Shown: piece after piece, positions 22,914 to 34,626 of the stretch
Position numbering within the stretch: position 1 is the stretch's first letter
Layout: each line of letters opens with the position of its first letter
Assembly (NCBI GenBank): GCA_030052745.1
Contig: JANBVO010000004.1
Span: forward strand, 248,001 to 312,000
DNA: 64,000 nt
Direction: 5' to 3'
Source of the DNA: Pleurostoma richardsiae
Lineage: Eukaryota > Ascomycota > Sordariomycetes > Calosphaeriales > Pleurostomataceae
Notes under the pieces: generated by a model
What the model was told of the DNA's origin: nothing
Seen by the model: the letters and a program-made list of their open reading frames with translations, nothing else
The model's database searches: none
Program-made: the position numbers and the translations under genes

Positions 22914-25561
22914 ATGAGCAATCCATCAAACGACCAGAGGGCGCCAAGCGAGCGCCGCACGCCGTCATCCATGGCCGCATCCGTCGCCTCAGCGGGTGCC
23001 TCCCCGCTGTCGGGCTACAGCGGCCTGCTCCCGGCCGACTCCTCGAACCCTGACACGGACGAGTCCTGGGCCTTCCTCGATGTTCCGAGCGGCAGCACCG
23101 GCTCTGCCCCTGCGTCGCTCGGCTTCTTGACCAGCCCCGGCGCTAGCGGCGGCAGCCTCGGCAGCTCATACGCTGTTGTCGGCCCTTTCGACCCCTCGCC
23201 TCCCGCTCTGTCGCCGCTGTATCTCGATGTCGATAGTCAGGGGCCGTTCGCCACTGCTGTCGGGTCCGTGACGGCTTCGGAGGGGCGGCAGCAACAGCAG
23301 CAGGTGCTCGGCAATGTGATGGGATCTGCGGGAAACGATGCGCAGTTCACGAGTCCTCAAGAGTGGGTATTCACAGAGCAGCAGTTGAATGGTAAGTGAA
23401 AATAGCAGACGCCGACGAAGAGGTGTAGTTTTGAGCTGACGATGTGGCCAACACCCAGATTTGTCGCAGTTTGTAGACACGTTCACGGCGGGTATGGGCC
23501 ATGCCGACTTAGCAGGCCTAGAACAGTCCCTTCAAGGGTCGCCCGAGCTCGATATCGCGACTTTGATGCGTGGCGACCCCCACGTCTCGCCGTGGGACCC
23601 GACTGGTATGAGACAGGACGACGGCGTCTTTGTCATGGAAGGATTTACACCGCCGGCGCCAGCGCCGGCCTCCTCGGTGTCAGTGAGCCCACCACTACCT
23701 GCTTCCGCAACCCCGTTCCTGCCGGGGACCGTCAAGCAGGAGGCGGGCCGGGGGAAGACAACTCCTAGCCCGATCCGGAGGGTCAGGGGCGCGGGCGCTC
23801 GAGTTGGGAAGAAGACAGCTTCGGAACATTCAGCCAGCAGCATGAGTGGTAGCGGGAGCAGCAGCCCGAATAGCAAGTTCGTCATCGTCACGCCGAACTC
23901 TATCAGCGCCGCCGCGGGCAAGCCGAACCCATTCGAGTGCTTTGAGGCCATGCGGCCATCGCAGAAGGGTAGGAAAGGGCCGCTGGCGGACGCAACGAAG
24001 GAGAGCGCGCTGCAGGTGCGAAGATTGGGAGCGTGCTTCTGTTGCCATGCTCGCAAGGTTAAGGTAGGTTCTCGGTTGACAATCGTTATGTGGTGTACGT
24101 GACAAAATGTTCAATATACTGACCCTTGGTGATGCAGTGCGACAAGGAACGGCCCTGCCGGGGCTGCAAAAAGCTGATGGTCCAGGTTCCCCAGGTGGTG
24201 TGCTGGCAGTTCCAGGACTTCCTGACGATCCTGTTCCCTGACTTCATCCGCGGTCACCTGCGGAAGGAGGAGATAAGCAAGTTTGTGGCGGAAAACGTCG
24301 AGACCTTCACCGTCGGCGGCGTCGAGCAGCCGTGCACGGTCGAGCTCTTCTCCGGAATGCTCTTCCGGACAAAGCTGACCATCCGGGCGAAATTTTTCAC
24401 AGCGAAGACGCTGGATATTCTGCGGCACTATCATCTCAACGTTGGCGCCCAAGGAGTCGACCTCCAAGCCCAGGATTCGCTGCCAATCGGGCTGGATACG
24501 GAGGGGAACTCGCAAAAGGACGACATCAAGAAGAAGGTGAAGGAGTACATCCACGGTATCATCAACGAACCAGGCTATGCGGAGCAGGTGACGGACGCGC
24601 TCCGCTCGACGCAAGTGCCCCGGAAGGTGTTGCAGATCGTCCAGGCGTACGCGCAGAGTTCAGATGTGAGTTACAAAAAAGCTTCTCGAGTCTCTGCACC
24701 GAATAGGAAGCTAACAGTTTTCTTGCGATAGTCCCCTTTGGTCAAGAAGGCCCTGTCAATATACGCCATGCACTACGTCCTGACGCGGCACCTCTGCCTT
24801 ACGCGCCAGACGATCGCGAGCCTGCAGCCCTCCTACCACATCGGCACGCAGTGGGTGACGCCGCGGATGTTGAACCGGCAGATCAAGGCGGTAGTGGACG
24901 AGCAGATGACGCGCGAGATGACGGCGGTCTTCGACGGCTTCTCGCGCTCGCTCAAGCCCAAGTCGCGCCGCGAGTGGGCGCCCTGCCTCGCGGCCTTCCT
25001 CGTGCTGTGCCTGTTCATGGAGGCGATCGAGACCGCCGCCGACAACTTCGTGCTCTCGCAGAACGAGATCAGCATGCGCGAGCGCCGGAAGCCGCAGCAG
25101 CAGCAGCAGCCCCCGCTCAGGCGGCAGGAGGCGCTGCGGCTTAACCAGGAGGTCGAGAACATGCCGTTTAAGCAGTTCGCGTACCAGTTCCACCAGATCT
25201 ACCAGACGCACACGCGGGACGCGTCCGCCAAGTCGTTCAATCCGCTGGTGGGCGACGGCTTGATGGAGGCTGGGGACCTGGACGGCCCGACGTTGGAGTT
25301 GGTCCTCAGGTTGAGGCAGCTGCTTGATGAGACGTGTAAGTAGCCCATTCTGCGGCTCTTCTCCCTTTACTCTGAACAACCAAGTGCTGATATGAAGTCG
25401 CAGGGGACGAGCTCGACTTCCTTACGATGGACCCGATGCTGGGTAACGGAGGTGACCACCCTTGGCCAATGGATGTGGCGCAGAACTACACTGGGCGGCT
25501 GGTGTCGAAGTTTCTGCTGTCCTTCACGAGCGAGAACTACATCTTCGACTCGGGAGCGTAA
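22914..25561 (+). CDS. Zn2Cys6-like transcription factor with atypical cluster
   Basis: Five exons, 22914-23391, 23459-24063, 24138-24665, 24732-25335 and 25404-25561, give 790 residues. The first 340 residues are Ser/Pro/Gly-rich. A zinc cluster lies at residues 352-383, split by intron 2: C352-F-C354-C355-x6-C362-x5-C368-x2-C371, then the sixth Cys only at C383, eleven residues on instead of the usual six to eight. The segment after it (WQFQDFLTILFPDFIRGHL) and the helical C-terminal half, including a QQQQQ tract near residue 655, resemble Zn2Cys6 regulators. The longer fifth exon ends in a Ser/acidic tail. It is probably a DNA-binding regulator, but the extra Cys and long last loop may alter DNA contacts. 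I used the first in-frame ATG; the frame is open a little further upstream without one. Confidence 0.85.
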
Positions 25562-27614
25562 AGCTCTGCGGGAACTGCACCCGCTAGGTAGGATTTGGAG
25601 TCGGTGTTTGAGCAAGGTGCTTTATGGATGGGAGAGCACGACGGGAACGAAGCAAGGGGTTCACTTGGGATCACATCCGTGCATAGGATTCAGCAGGCGC
25701 AGGTAGCATTGGGATAGGTAAATCATGAATCAAGAGCACACATACACACGTTTCATATTTTCACGCAACAATAGACCGCCCGGTCGGTCAGCGGTCATCT
25801 ACCCTCCCTGCAGAGGAGTGGAGATATCGCGGCTCCGATTATGAATGATCTGACACGGAAGTAGAGAGATGTTTGTCCTATATAGTCCCGCTAACGCATT
25901 GGTGTCTACGGCAGCAGGGTGGATTGGACCGGTTGTCTAGACCTTGGGATTGTTCTTCCACAGCGAACGATAATAAAGTTAACCGTCATGTGCATTGAAA
26001 AAGCACAGCGGCAGGCAATTTGTGGATTCGAGAGACTCTGGATTCGTCTCAAAATGCTCGAGAGCTTCCTGAGAGTCGCGAAGTCGGAGGAAAAGATCGA
26101 CAAAGGTCGATGCTCGGAAAAAGGTATACAGCGAGAATATGAAAGAAGTACCAAACCGTTCTCTATGCCCTTTCAATTGATATCACGCTTGCATTCGCTC
26201 CAGTACAGAAACGTCCTCGAGGCTTCGGATGTCAAGCTTTGTCTCGTATGAGAGGAAATATTGTTTGATGAGGAGAGAGAGGGAAATGTCGAAGCGAATT
26301 TTATCGTCGCAATTTTCTCAAGGGAGCACGTGGTAAAATCATGTGACTGTTTAGAGTAGAAATGCTGACTTCGGCAACGGAACTTTTTTCACCTCTACTC
26401 TTCTTCCTTCATTACACTTTCCGCACGATTAATCAACCGATTTCGACTCGCCCACTTGCTATCGGTCATATTTGCGTGCCAGACGAACTTGGTTCTCTCC
26501 CTGCCATCGCTGTCCGGAAACCGCGACGCGCCCCGTTCGGGTGACCGGCTGTAGGGAGCTTCCAACATGCCAACTTTTGGAAAGAAGGCATCCTTACGCC
26601 TCCTCTCTGATATTGGATCTTATGACCAGTCACAGTCTCGCAGCAAGTGCTGTTGTGCGTCCATGAATGGAACTATTCCCACAGGGCTCTTTCGTTTCAC
26701 CACAATCAACATGGATTCCCGTAGGTGATCCCTCGATGTTCTGTGCACCCGCACAGCATGGCATGCCCTGCGTCCTTCACGGATCCCATCCAAACAGAGG
26801 GAGCACCGAGCGAGACCGATGAGCTTTTTTGCAACCAAAATTGTCTGCAGTGGAACTCCGGAAGGCTTCATCCGCTGCTTAGCGACGTCTTGCCACGTTC
26901 TCGAGATGCCCATACAGAGCATTCGTTTCTCGGGCTACAACACTTTATCCTAGTGTTGACGCCCCTTCATGAGACACGCTTCTTGGTTCTGTTCCATGAC
27001 GATACGGTGACTGGTAATTCTGTTGGGATTAAAATTGGCCGATCTCCATGCCTTTCATCTCGCATCTTCCGTTCAACTTCTTGCACAGCAAGTTTCGACG
27101 TTCCGGTCCGGCATCACATCGCCTGGATCGCCAGTATGTGATGCCTTACATGTATCTGGACCACTCTCCGGCGAATAAGCTCCTGGTATCACGGACCAGG
27201 GTTACTCGCCTCGAAGTCGCCAATCGACCTTCATCGGCCTTGACCGGGTCATTTGACGGTGTTTCGGCTGTGAGCTAGATGCCGGATCCTCGCATCACGA
27301 GTAACGCTGGGTTTCGTAGCGATGGCCTATGGCAGTCTTCTAAATGAGGGATTTCGCTACTAGGATCGTATACTCGAAAGAAGGTCATCATATCTGCGGA
27401 AAGATTTATCAGAATTCCCGGCCTTTCCCGGTGTGATGGCCTTACTTTCGTCGATAAATACCTCCTTGGGGACTACCATGTGTTCAGTTGATTTCATGAC
27501 TTACCTGAGACTTCATTCGGTTCTTTGTGGACTTGACAGCAACGAATCATTGTGACTAGCGAGTTACGATATTCTTGACATCCAGGCACAAGCCTTACCT
27601 AGGACAGCCACCCA
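25562..27614. other. Intergenic region
   Basis: About 2 kb with only short, unrecognised open frames on both strands (for example around 25979-26176 minus and 26725-27141 plus). No splice-consistent gene was found. Confidence 0.4.
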
Positions 27615-27923
27615 ATGACCGGACGAAATTTAGTTGCGACGACTTCGCTACGCTCTACACGATCTGGAGCGGCTATGGAAAGCGTCTCTTCTATCCTCCC
27701 TAGCAGCAAGGAAGGCAATGGCGGTCAAGGAGGTGGCAAAGGCGGCAACAACCCGCAACCTGGTGACCCGTGTAAGTCGACCGCACAACCAGACAACGGA
27801 GCAGGAATGTTTTGCTGTATTTATAGACTAGCCTGGGTATGAGTGCTATGGGTGGCCGTGAATAAATGTCACTTGCTTCCCGTACTCTTGACTAATAACT
27901 CGTTTGCAGTGTGGGGTAAATAA
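27615..27923 (+). CDS. Possible small spliced protein
   Basis: Exons 27615-27771 and 27910-27923 would give 56 residues, rich in Ser, Gly, Asn and Gln (GGQGGGKGGNNPQPGDP) and ending LWGK. The donor GTAAGT and a GACTAATAAC branch ahead of TTTGCAG look genuine. The protein has no recognised family, and the coding part could belong to a longer transcript. This is a weak call. Confidence 0.25.
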
Positions 27924-28104
27924 CCTCATCTACAAGTGATCGGGGACCGATGATATGAGATGGACCGGCGCGGAGAGAAGCTGACTGTTGGCAGGACGGA
28001 ACGTCGTTGAGGCTCAGCCTTAGACTAGATGATCTAGAAACTGCGCATTTCGGCAGATATACTCCTGCAGCCTACTTCTGCCGTGCTATGTCATGCTGTT
28101 ACCG

Positions 28105-28857
28105 CTAAAGATGGCAACGCGAACGAGGAGACATTAGCTCACCGTGTTCCTGGCGATGACCGCCGTTAGACCGTCTCGGGCGGGCCCAAGACACATGGTG
28201 TCCCGAGAAACCGGTTCTCCTGTCTCCACGGGCCTGCTCTCTACGCTCCGCATCCATGACAGCCCACCGCGCCAGTTCGCTTTCCTCTTCGTGGCAACCA
28301 GTGAAGACAACACGTGCCTGCGATGATACACCCAGGTCACTCGGCCGTCGGTGACTGTGCCGTATCCCGTTCTCCGAAGCTGATGCGGATGGCAGGCCCG
28401 TCTCTTGTCCGGCCACCTGCTCTCCAGATCGAAGGGCGCGGTATACGGGGCACCCTTGGGCGACGCCGGCGGATAGAGTCGGCGAGCTGCCACTACCCTG
28501 CCAGTCATTTCCGTCAGCGATGCATTCTGCCCCGTTCAAACGCATCGAGATGCCTGCCCCCTGTCCTACCCCGGAGTATCCTGCCGGCTCGCGACGCCCG
28601 GACGGCGGTCGCTCGGGGAAGTAGTTCATATCCGGACTGCCTCTGGATATTCCAGTAGCCGTCACCTCGCTCGTGGCGACGTCATGCGTCGGCGTTGCTC
28701 CGTGGCGGGCCGAGCCGGATGTAACTGAGGCACGGATATGGTCGCCCTCGCTCTCCTCGGTAGTAACTGTCGACGCCTGCCGCTCCGTTCCTCGTGGGCT
28801 AGGGGAGGGATCGACGTGCACGGTTAGGTGAATGCACCATGGGTTGGTGGCAGCCAT
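28105..28857 (-). CDS. Hypothetical protein, single exon
   Basis: An uninterrupted frame of 250 residues from an ATG on the minus strand. The composition (Ser, Gly, Arg, Glu; no long hydrophobic stretch) is that of a disordered soluble protein. No motif or family is recognised. Long open frames on the opposite strand show that the GC-rich composition alone could keep it open, so it may not be a gene. Confidence 0.3.
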   Translation of the reverse strand: MAATNPWCIHLTVHVDPSPSPRGTERQASTVTTEESEGDHIRASVTSGSARHGATPTHDVATSEVTATGISRGSPDMNYFPERPPSGRREPAGYSGVGQGAGISMRLNGAECIADGNDWQGSGSSPTLSAGVAQGCPVYRALRSGEQVAGQETGLPSASASENGIRHSHRRPSDLGVSSQARVVFTGCHEEESELARWAVMDAERREQARGDRRTGFSGHHVSWARPRRSNGGHRQEHGELMSPRSRCHL

Positions 28858-29380
28858 TTTTGTTTGAGAGGAGTTGCTCTGCCGTTTTTAATGGTAGTAT
28901 CTGCGGTTCCAACCCATCTAGTTCGAACCATCTAGACCATCTTATATCAATAGCCCCAGCTCGAGTGCGAAGAGCATGACTGACATCGATATGAGCAAGG
29001 TGTGCAAGCAGCGCAGCGGAGGTAGTCAGGACAAGTCATATGTTTACACAGGCTTGTACTCAAGGAACAAACAGTCTAATGCTGAATTAGGGAGGATCAC
29101 TTCAGCCAGTCAAATAGGTGGGAAACAGGTGAGCAAGCGGAATAGATGTGAATAATTGTCTGTCACATTCTAAGCATGTTGTACGTTTAGCATGTGCACA
29201 GGACTTATAGAAGCGAATGGTAACATGTCGTCAGGCAAACTGCCTCCCCCTTTTCAATAATCCTGGACATTTTTTGCCAAATCATGTCATACGGCGGGGT
29301 GAAGAGTCAGAGATGGAGTTCAGAGGGACAAATCTTCTGAGTCCCTCTCGCCGGAACGCCTTTCACTGACTGCTGGCCGG
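28858..29380. other. Intergenic region
   Basis: A moderately AT-rich spacer downstream of the isochorismatase-type gene. Nothing recognisable was seen. Confidence 0.45.
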
Positions 29381-30479
29381 TCATTTAGCCGGCAGGACCA
29401 CCTCACCGGGGATGACGGTGCCGTTGTCGACGGCGGCCTTGTGCCCGCGGGCCAGGTACCCGTAGACGGGGTAGTACGTGTCGAGCCAGGGGATGACGGT
29501 GGGGGCGCCTGGCGTGGCGCGCCAGTCGCGCATGAGGTCGCAGACGATGGAGAAGAGCGAGACGACGTTGACGCCGGCCTGCATCATGCGGCTGTTGGAG
29601 ATGTCGCGGATCAGCTCCGTGGTGGTGCCCGAGGCCTCGATGTTGGCCCATACGGAGTAGCCCTCGGCGCGGAGAGAGAGGGCCAGGAAGGTGGTGCCTG
29701 TCACAGTGATGAGAAACGCTTCGTAGGCGGAAAAGGCAAGTAGTAGGGAATAATGGAACGGCCTCAGTCTTGCTCGATCCTCGGAAAGGCTCCGAAAGAA
29801 ACGTGAGGAAGAGAGAGCGTGGATAGAGCTCTCGTGTTTCCTTTACTTACACACATCAGTGGTGATACCGGCGAGGATGATCTGCGACTTATTGGCAGCC
29901 TTGATAGCGGCGCGGAAGTCCGAGTTGTCCCAGGCGTCAACTTCACCCTGGCGCTTGATCAATGGCGCATCAGGGTACATGTCGAGGATCTCCTGAGGGA
30001 GCTGGCCGTTCGGACCTAGCGAAAGATTGTTCACGTTTCAGTTCCGTGCTCATAGTGGACGACTACGATGTAAGCGTGTCATGGTGATGATGGGGAGGAT
30101 GAGATACAGACCGGTCTGAGCAGAGGTAGTCATAACGACTGGGAGGTCGAAGAGCTTGCCGATGGCGGCATGGGCGATGAGGGAGTCCCGGTACAGGGTG
30201 GCGTCGAAGTCCCGAGCCAGGGTGTAGAGACCCTCCTGCATATCCAAGACAAGGAGGAGCTAAAGGGGGGATGGACAGGTCAGAGACACCCAGATCACCA
30301 TGCGCTGCTGCAGTGCTTACGGAGTCATTCTTGTTCAGTCTCTCCCACGCCACGCCTAGAGATCGTCAGAGAAGCCAGATCATGACATGGCTCAGCCATT
30401 GCCTGGATGACATACTTGAAGCCATAGCTGCGCTCGACAGCAAGACAGCTGGGAGGAGGGAGGTCAGAGAGAACTTCAT
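29381..30479 (-). CDS. Secreted isochorismatase-family cysteine hydrolase
   Basis: Five exons on the minus strand, 30479-30416, 30355-30321, 30259-30112, 30015-29851 and 29697-29381, give 242 residues. After a clear signal peptide (MKFSLTSLLPAVLLSSAAMA) comes the isochorismatase-like fold with the expected catalytic triad: D39 in LLLVLDMQ, K103 in APLIKRQ and C138 in GITTDVCT. The YcaC-type segment YSVWANIEASGTTTE follows. Such enzymes hydrolyse amide, imine or vinyl-ether bonds; the true substrate is unknown. Secreted isochorismatases of plant pathogens such as Verticillium dahliae and Phytophthora sojae act as effectors against salicylate production, which is one possible role here. The donor of intron 3 (GTCTGT) is weak but the protein join is right. 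Confidence 0.88.
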
Positions 30480-30591
30480 TTTGAAAGATATTTCCTGATG
30501 CTGCGTCTACACTCGATCAAAAGGGAAGGCCGATGAACAACTGTTCTTTGGTGTCCGTCTCGAATCTCTGATATCTCGGTCTACCAGCCTC

Positions 30592-30599
30592 TATTTATA
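30592..30599 (-). promoter_or_regulatory. TATA box (TATAAATA)
   Basis: On the minus strand, TATAAATA lies about 113 bases upstream of the start codon of the isochorismatase-type gene. Sequence and distance fit its core promoter. Confidence 0.5.
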
Positions 30600-33090
30600 C
30601 CAAGCTGTCCAACAAGCCGTGGCCACTTCCTCCACCTAACTATACCTCGAGGCCTGATACAGGCCATATTACTGTCATCAGTCGGTCAGCCTTGACCAAG
30701 CGAGCCGAGCGCATGAACCTGCTATCCCCTCTTCTCCCATATTCTCCATCAACCGTTGAGAAAGCCTGAGTCAGCACATGTACACGACGACGCTATTCAG
30801 AATGCCAAGCTTCGTGGTGCCTGCCGTTCTGCTGCCGACTGACCATATGAGATGCAGGGAGGAGATGGATCTCTAGCACTAGCGGTTATTTCGCCGAGGG
30901 TGTCCAGCATCAGCAATTGCTAAGCTCTGACATCGATGTGTAGAGTAAGTAGCCTCCTGCTTCTTTGCCTCACGCTTCATGCCCTCTGCCTTCTGCCTTT
31001 GCCTGGCAGGCTGCTGAGCCTTCTGGAGGCTCGGCGGAGTGAAGACGTGCAAGTAATGATTTCATAATATTGACTAAGGTGGTCTGGACACACACATGAT
31101 AGGATGGGCATGTCGAATTGGGGATGTGTCAGCAACACCCGAGCATGACTTCGTGTTCCCCCCTGACCGCCTGGTGTTTTGGCGTGTCGGATTTTAGGGG
31201 GCTGGCGGCCCCCTAAATGCAGCCAAAGGCGCCACGGACAGGGGCCTAATCACCGATCTCTAGCGGGCCGAGGCGCGGCCGGTGGCGGTATGAGTGCCGA
31301 CGATGGGGCCGCTGTGGGGAAATTCGACGCCTCCTCCGATATTGCGAGATGTGAAGTTGCACATCTGCTTGTGCAGCGAGGAGTTACAGGTGACTGATGG
31401 ATGAATACCTGCAAGCGCTGCTTACCGCTCGCTCGACTCGATGGTCAACTTTCTGCGCGGAAGAGTGAGTAAGCATTAGATCTCCTCGCCCATCTGCTTG
31501 CTGTCGTGCTACGCCGGACTCCCTCCGTCCTGCAGGGCGGAATCTAGCGAGCTGTGTCGGGCATTGATGGCGAAATGCGAAGAGCGGAGGGTTCAGGGCT
31601 TAGAATGTGGCCCGTCAGAGGGTTGAGAGGCGTCCAGTCGATGTGATGCGTCTCCAGCGTTCGCAGCCGTCTGCATGCAGCATCCTTTTGTCCCCTGCTT
31701 CCTAGATATCGCCAATGTGACGAGACGCAGGTTGCAAGACGCAGCTTGCCACCCGAGTTACGTGCTCTCCTGCATCTTTCAATAACTATTGCAACTTGCC
31801 TGACCGACCGCAATCAGAGTCAGTCCGCACTGAATGCTTGTCGTCGCTTGTCGAGCAAGAGTTCTTCCTGAGCGAGGAAATGTTGTGAGAGGCAGGGTGA
31901 GGGGCAGGGTGAGTGGCAGCCGAACGCGAGACCCGATGAGGGTGATTTTTGCGGCCAAGTGGTCCGAGTCCAGTAGCACTTCGGGTCTCTCAAGACGGGA
32001 ATGGCGGTCACTCTGGGACTTCCATACGCTGGATATAATTAATGTATGTGTAGGCTGGCAAGCAGATGAAGAAGACAAGAGTTGGCAGACCCTTCCCAAT
32101 CTGCCGCTAATGAGTTGCGGTAAACTCCCCCACAACCCGGGGGGATGACGCGTCGGATGCCGGGTCTGCTGTGGCATTCCACTGAGACACTGGCACGCCG
32201 GCATTCAGTTTAAGCTTGAATCTGTACCGGAGACGGTCTTTTAAGCTTTTAAGCTTCTTCATCCTCGCCGGGTCAGTGCCAACTGCTGTACTGTCACCGA
32301 ACATATGCAAACTACAATCAGTCTGCAAGCTCCGTCCTCTATCCTCAAGGCCCAAAGACGAGACAGCGGAACGGAAACCAGGAACATGGGAATGGTAACC
32401 GTGCATTGTCCGTCTGTTCAGATGAGGGTCCCAGATTGAGGAACGGACGGCAGATCGGCAGTTCTTCTGCCGCCAGGACCTCTTTCTACTTTGGCCAAGT
32501 GAATTCAGCCGGAGCGAATGGCTGCGGTCGCTCTTGAGTGTTGCAGATCCATCCGCCTGAAGTTGCATCTTCAGCCGCCGTCTCCTTGATGCTCGAGCCC
32601 AAATATCAATCTAGCATCATCGGTTGCTTTTCCTGGTCAGCTTCCCAATAGCCGGACATTCCTTGGGGCTTCTGATGATCTGTTAGTTGAGACCTCAAGC
32701 CGCTTCAGTCAGACTGGGCTTGTTTCATGTCTGATACGGCGTGGCGTGCGCCTCGCGCAACAAGTCGCCTGCCGCAGGTTTCCATTTTATTTCGAGGTGC
32801 GCCAATGTGATAGATGCAGAAACAAAGCCCGTTCTCTGTTTCAAAAGCTCCGGGGAAGGGTGGAGGCCCTGGCTATCTCGGCTCCTGGAGCTGTTTATAG
32901 CACTCGCTCATCATGTCCATGTCCATGGCACTGTTTCCCGGAGCGAGCTTTCCCTGCTCCTCTCCTTGAGAACCCGGTTAACAGGACCTGCCGTGTGGTA
33001 TAACCTCCTTCTCTTCTCTGTTTCTCTCTCTCATCGTCCGCACTCGATCCTTGCCTTTTTCCTGGAGATAGCCTTATTTAGTCGGCAGCC
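30600..33090. other. Divergent intergenic region
   Basis: About 2.5 kb between divergent genes with no supported coding sequence. It contains a perfect inverted repeat (annotated separately) and short degenerate GGCAGGGTGAG repeats near 31890-31915. Confidence 0.45.
31193..31217. repeat. Perfect inverted repeat, 10-bp arms with 5-nt loop
   Basis: TTTAGGGGGC, the loop TGGCG, then GCCCCCTAAA. All ten arm pairs match, seven of them within a GC-rich core next to the loop. It could form a strong hairpin or serve as a palindromic binding site. It is not followed by a T run, so a terminator is unlikely. Confidence 0.6.
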
Positions 33091-34626
33091 ATGAAGCCGG
33101 TGCATGTCCTCCTCCTAAGCGCAGCGACGGTGCTGGCGAGAGATGTAATCTCCCACCACTACCACGACGCCGATTCTTGTCGTTTTCCCTCGTTAGCATC
33201 CATTCCCCCTCCCGGGGAATCAATATGCCTTTCGGAACCTCTCAATGCGAGATACCCGGAAATCTCGAAACCCTCTCCTCAGAGCACGGCATGGGACCGC
33301 CCGTCGTCATGTTACCAAAATGGGACGAACAAGTACTGCATATTCACAAGCACACATTTCGCTGACGGGAGAGGCATTTCCGTCCTGACGACTCCCGAGA
33401 GAGCAGAATGGATAGCGAACCTCTCTGCCTTCACGACCCCGAACGTTATAACGGGCCTGAATCAGGATTTGGTTCAGGATACACCCAAGAAATACAAACT
33501 GGTCCACATACCCGGGAAAGACATTGGGGTCGTTGCGACCCAGCCCCTGAACCGCGGCGATCACATCATGAGCAACACAGCATCCATGATGATTGACTAT
33601 GGCGTCTTTGACTCGCTGCCGCAAAAAGAGCTCATGTGGATCCAGGCAGAAGGAGTGGACAACCTCCCTCATGCCCACCGCTCCAGGATGATGAACCTCT
33701 CGACCCACAGTGGTGCTTCTGGCCACTATCAGAGGATCGAGAAGATATTGGCCACCAACTCATTCGACATTGACCTTCCTGATGAGAAGGCAGAGAGTTT
33801 GTACGTGGTTTTCCCCGAAAGTAAGTGTGGCCCTCTCGACGGAACCTTGGCGCAGGTTCATACTCACCGCGCGGTTGCTAGTCTCGAGGTTCAACCACGA
33901 CTGCCGGCCGAACGCAGACTACTACTTCGACCTGGAGACGCTGTCACAACATATCCACGCAATCCGACCCATTGCGGCGGGCGAAGAGATCAGCATCACA
34001 TACATTGAGTGAGTTCCCTCCACCTTGTCTAGACAGGTGCCTCCGCATTGTAGCCACGTTGAGACTAACCAGTTCGGCAACACCGCAGCCCCGTGATGAG
34101 CCGCAGCAGGCGCAGGCAAAAGCTCCACAGCATCTGGGGCTTCCAGTGCAGCTGCTCGCAGTGCACGCAGCCCGACGCCATGACCGACGCCTCGGACTCG
34201 CGCGTGCGGCAGATCCGATCCCTGCGGCGGCAGCTGGAGGACTACGGGCCCGGGTCGGCGGCGACGCCGCAGATGGCGGAGCTGCTGGTGTCGCTGCACG
34301 AGCAGGAGCGGCTGCAGGGGGCGCTGTGCGAGGCGCACGCGCTGGCGGCCATCGAGTGGAACGGCGCCGGGGAGCCGTGGGCGGCGGTCAGGCACGCGCG
34401 GCTGGCGGTCGAGCACGGGCTGGCGAGCTCGGGGCCGGCGGACCGGGACGTGGTGGAGATGGGGAGGCTGGCGGAGGACCCGTGGGGCCACTGGAGCTGG
34501 ATGCTGAGGACGAGCAAGAGGATGAGCTGGGGGAGGACGGGATCGGGTTGGGAGGAGAGAGGGACGAGAGGGGGTGCGGACAGTGAGGAAGGGGGAGAGG
34601 CGAGAGGAGAGGTTGGCGTGGAGTGA
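33091..34626 (+). CDS. SET-domain protein with N-terminal signal peptide
   Basis: Three exons, 33091-33820, 33882-34008 and 34089-34626, give 464 residues. The protein begins with a signal peptide (MKPVHVLLLSAATVLA) and a Cys-containing region. The SET fold starts near residue 140 (IGVVATQPLNRGDHI), carries the core RFNHDCRPNADYYF and GEEISITYI motifs (S-adenosylmethionine and pseudoknot region), and ends in a post-SET-like CSCSQC. The remainder is helical, followed by a Gly/Arg/Glu-rich tail. SET proteins are lysine methyltransferases or, for this SMYD-like subgroup, of unknown substrate. A secretory SET protein is unusual but recurs in filamentous fungi. Whether it is exported, and what it methylates, is not known. 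Confidence 0.87.
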
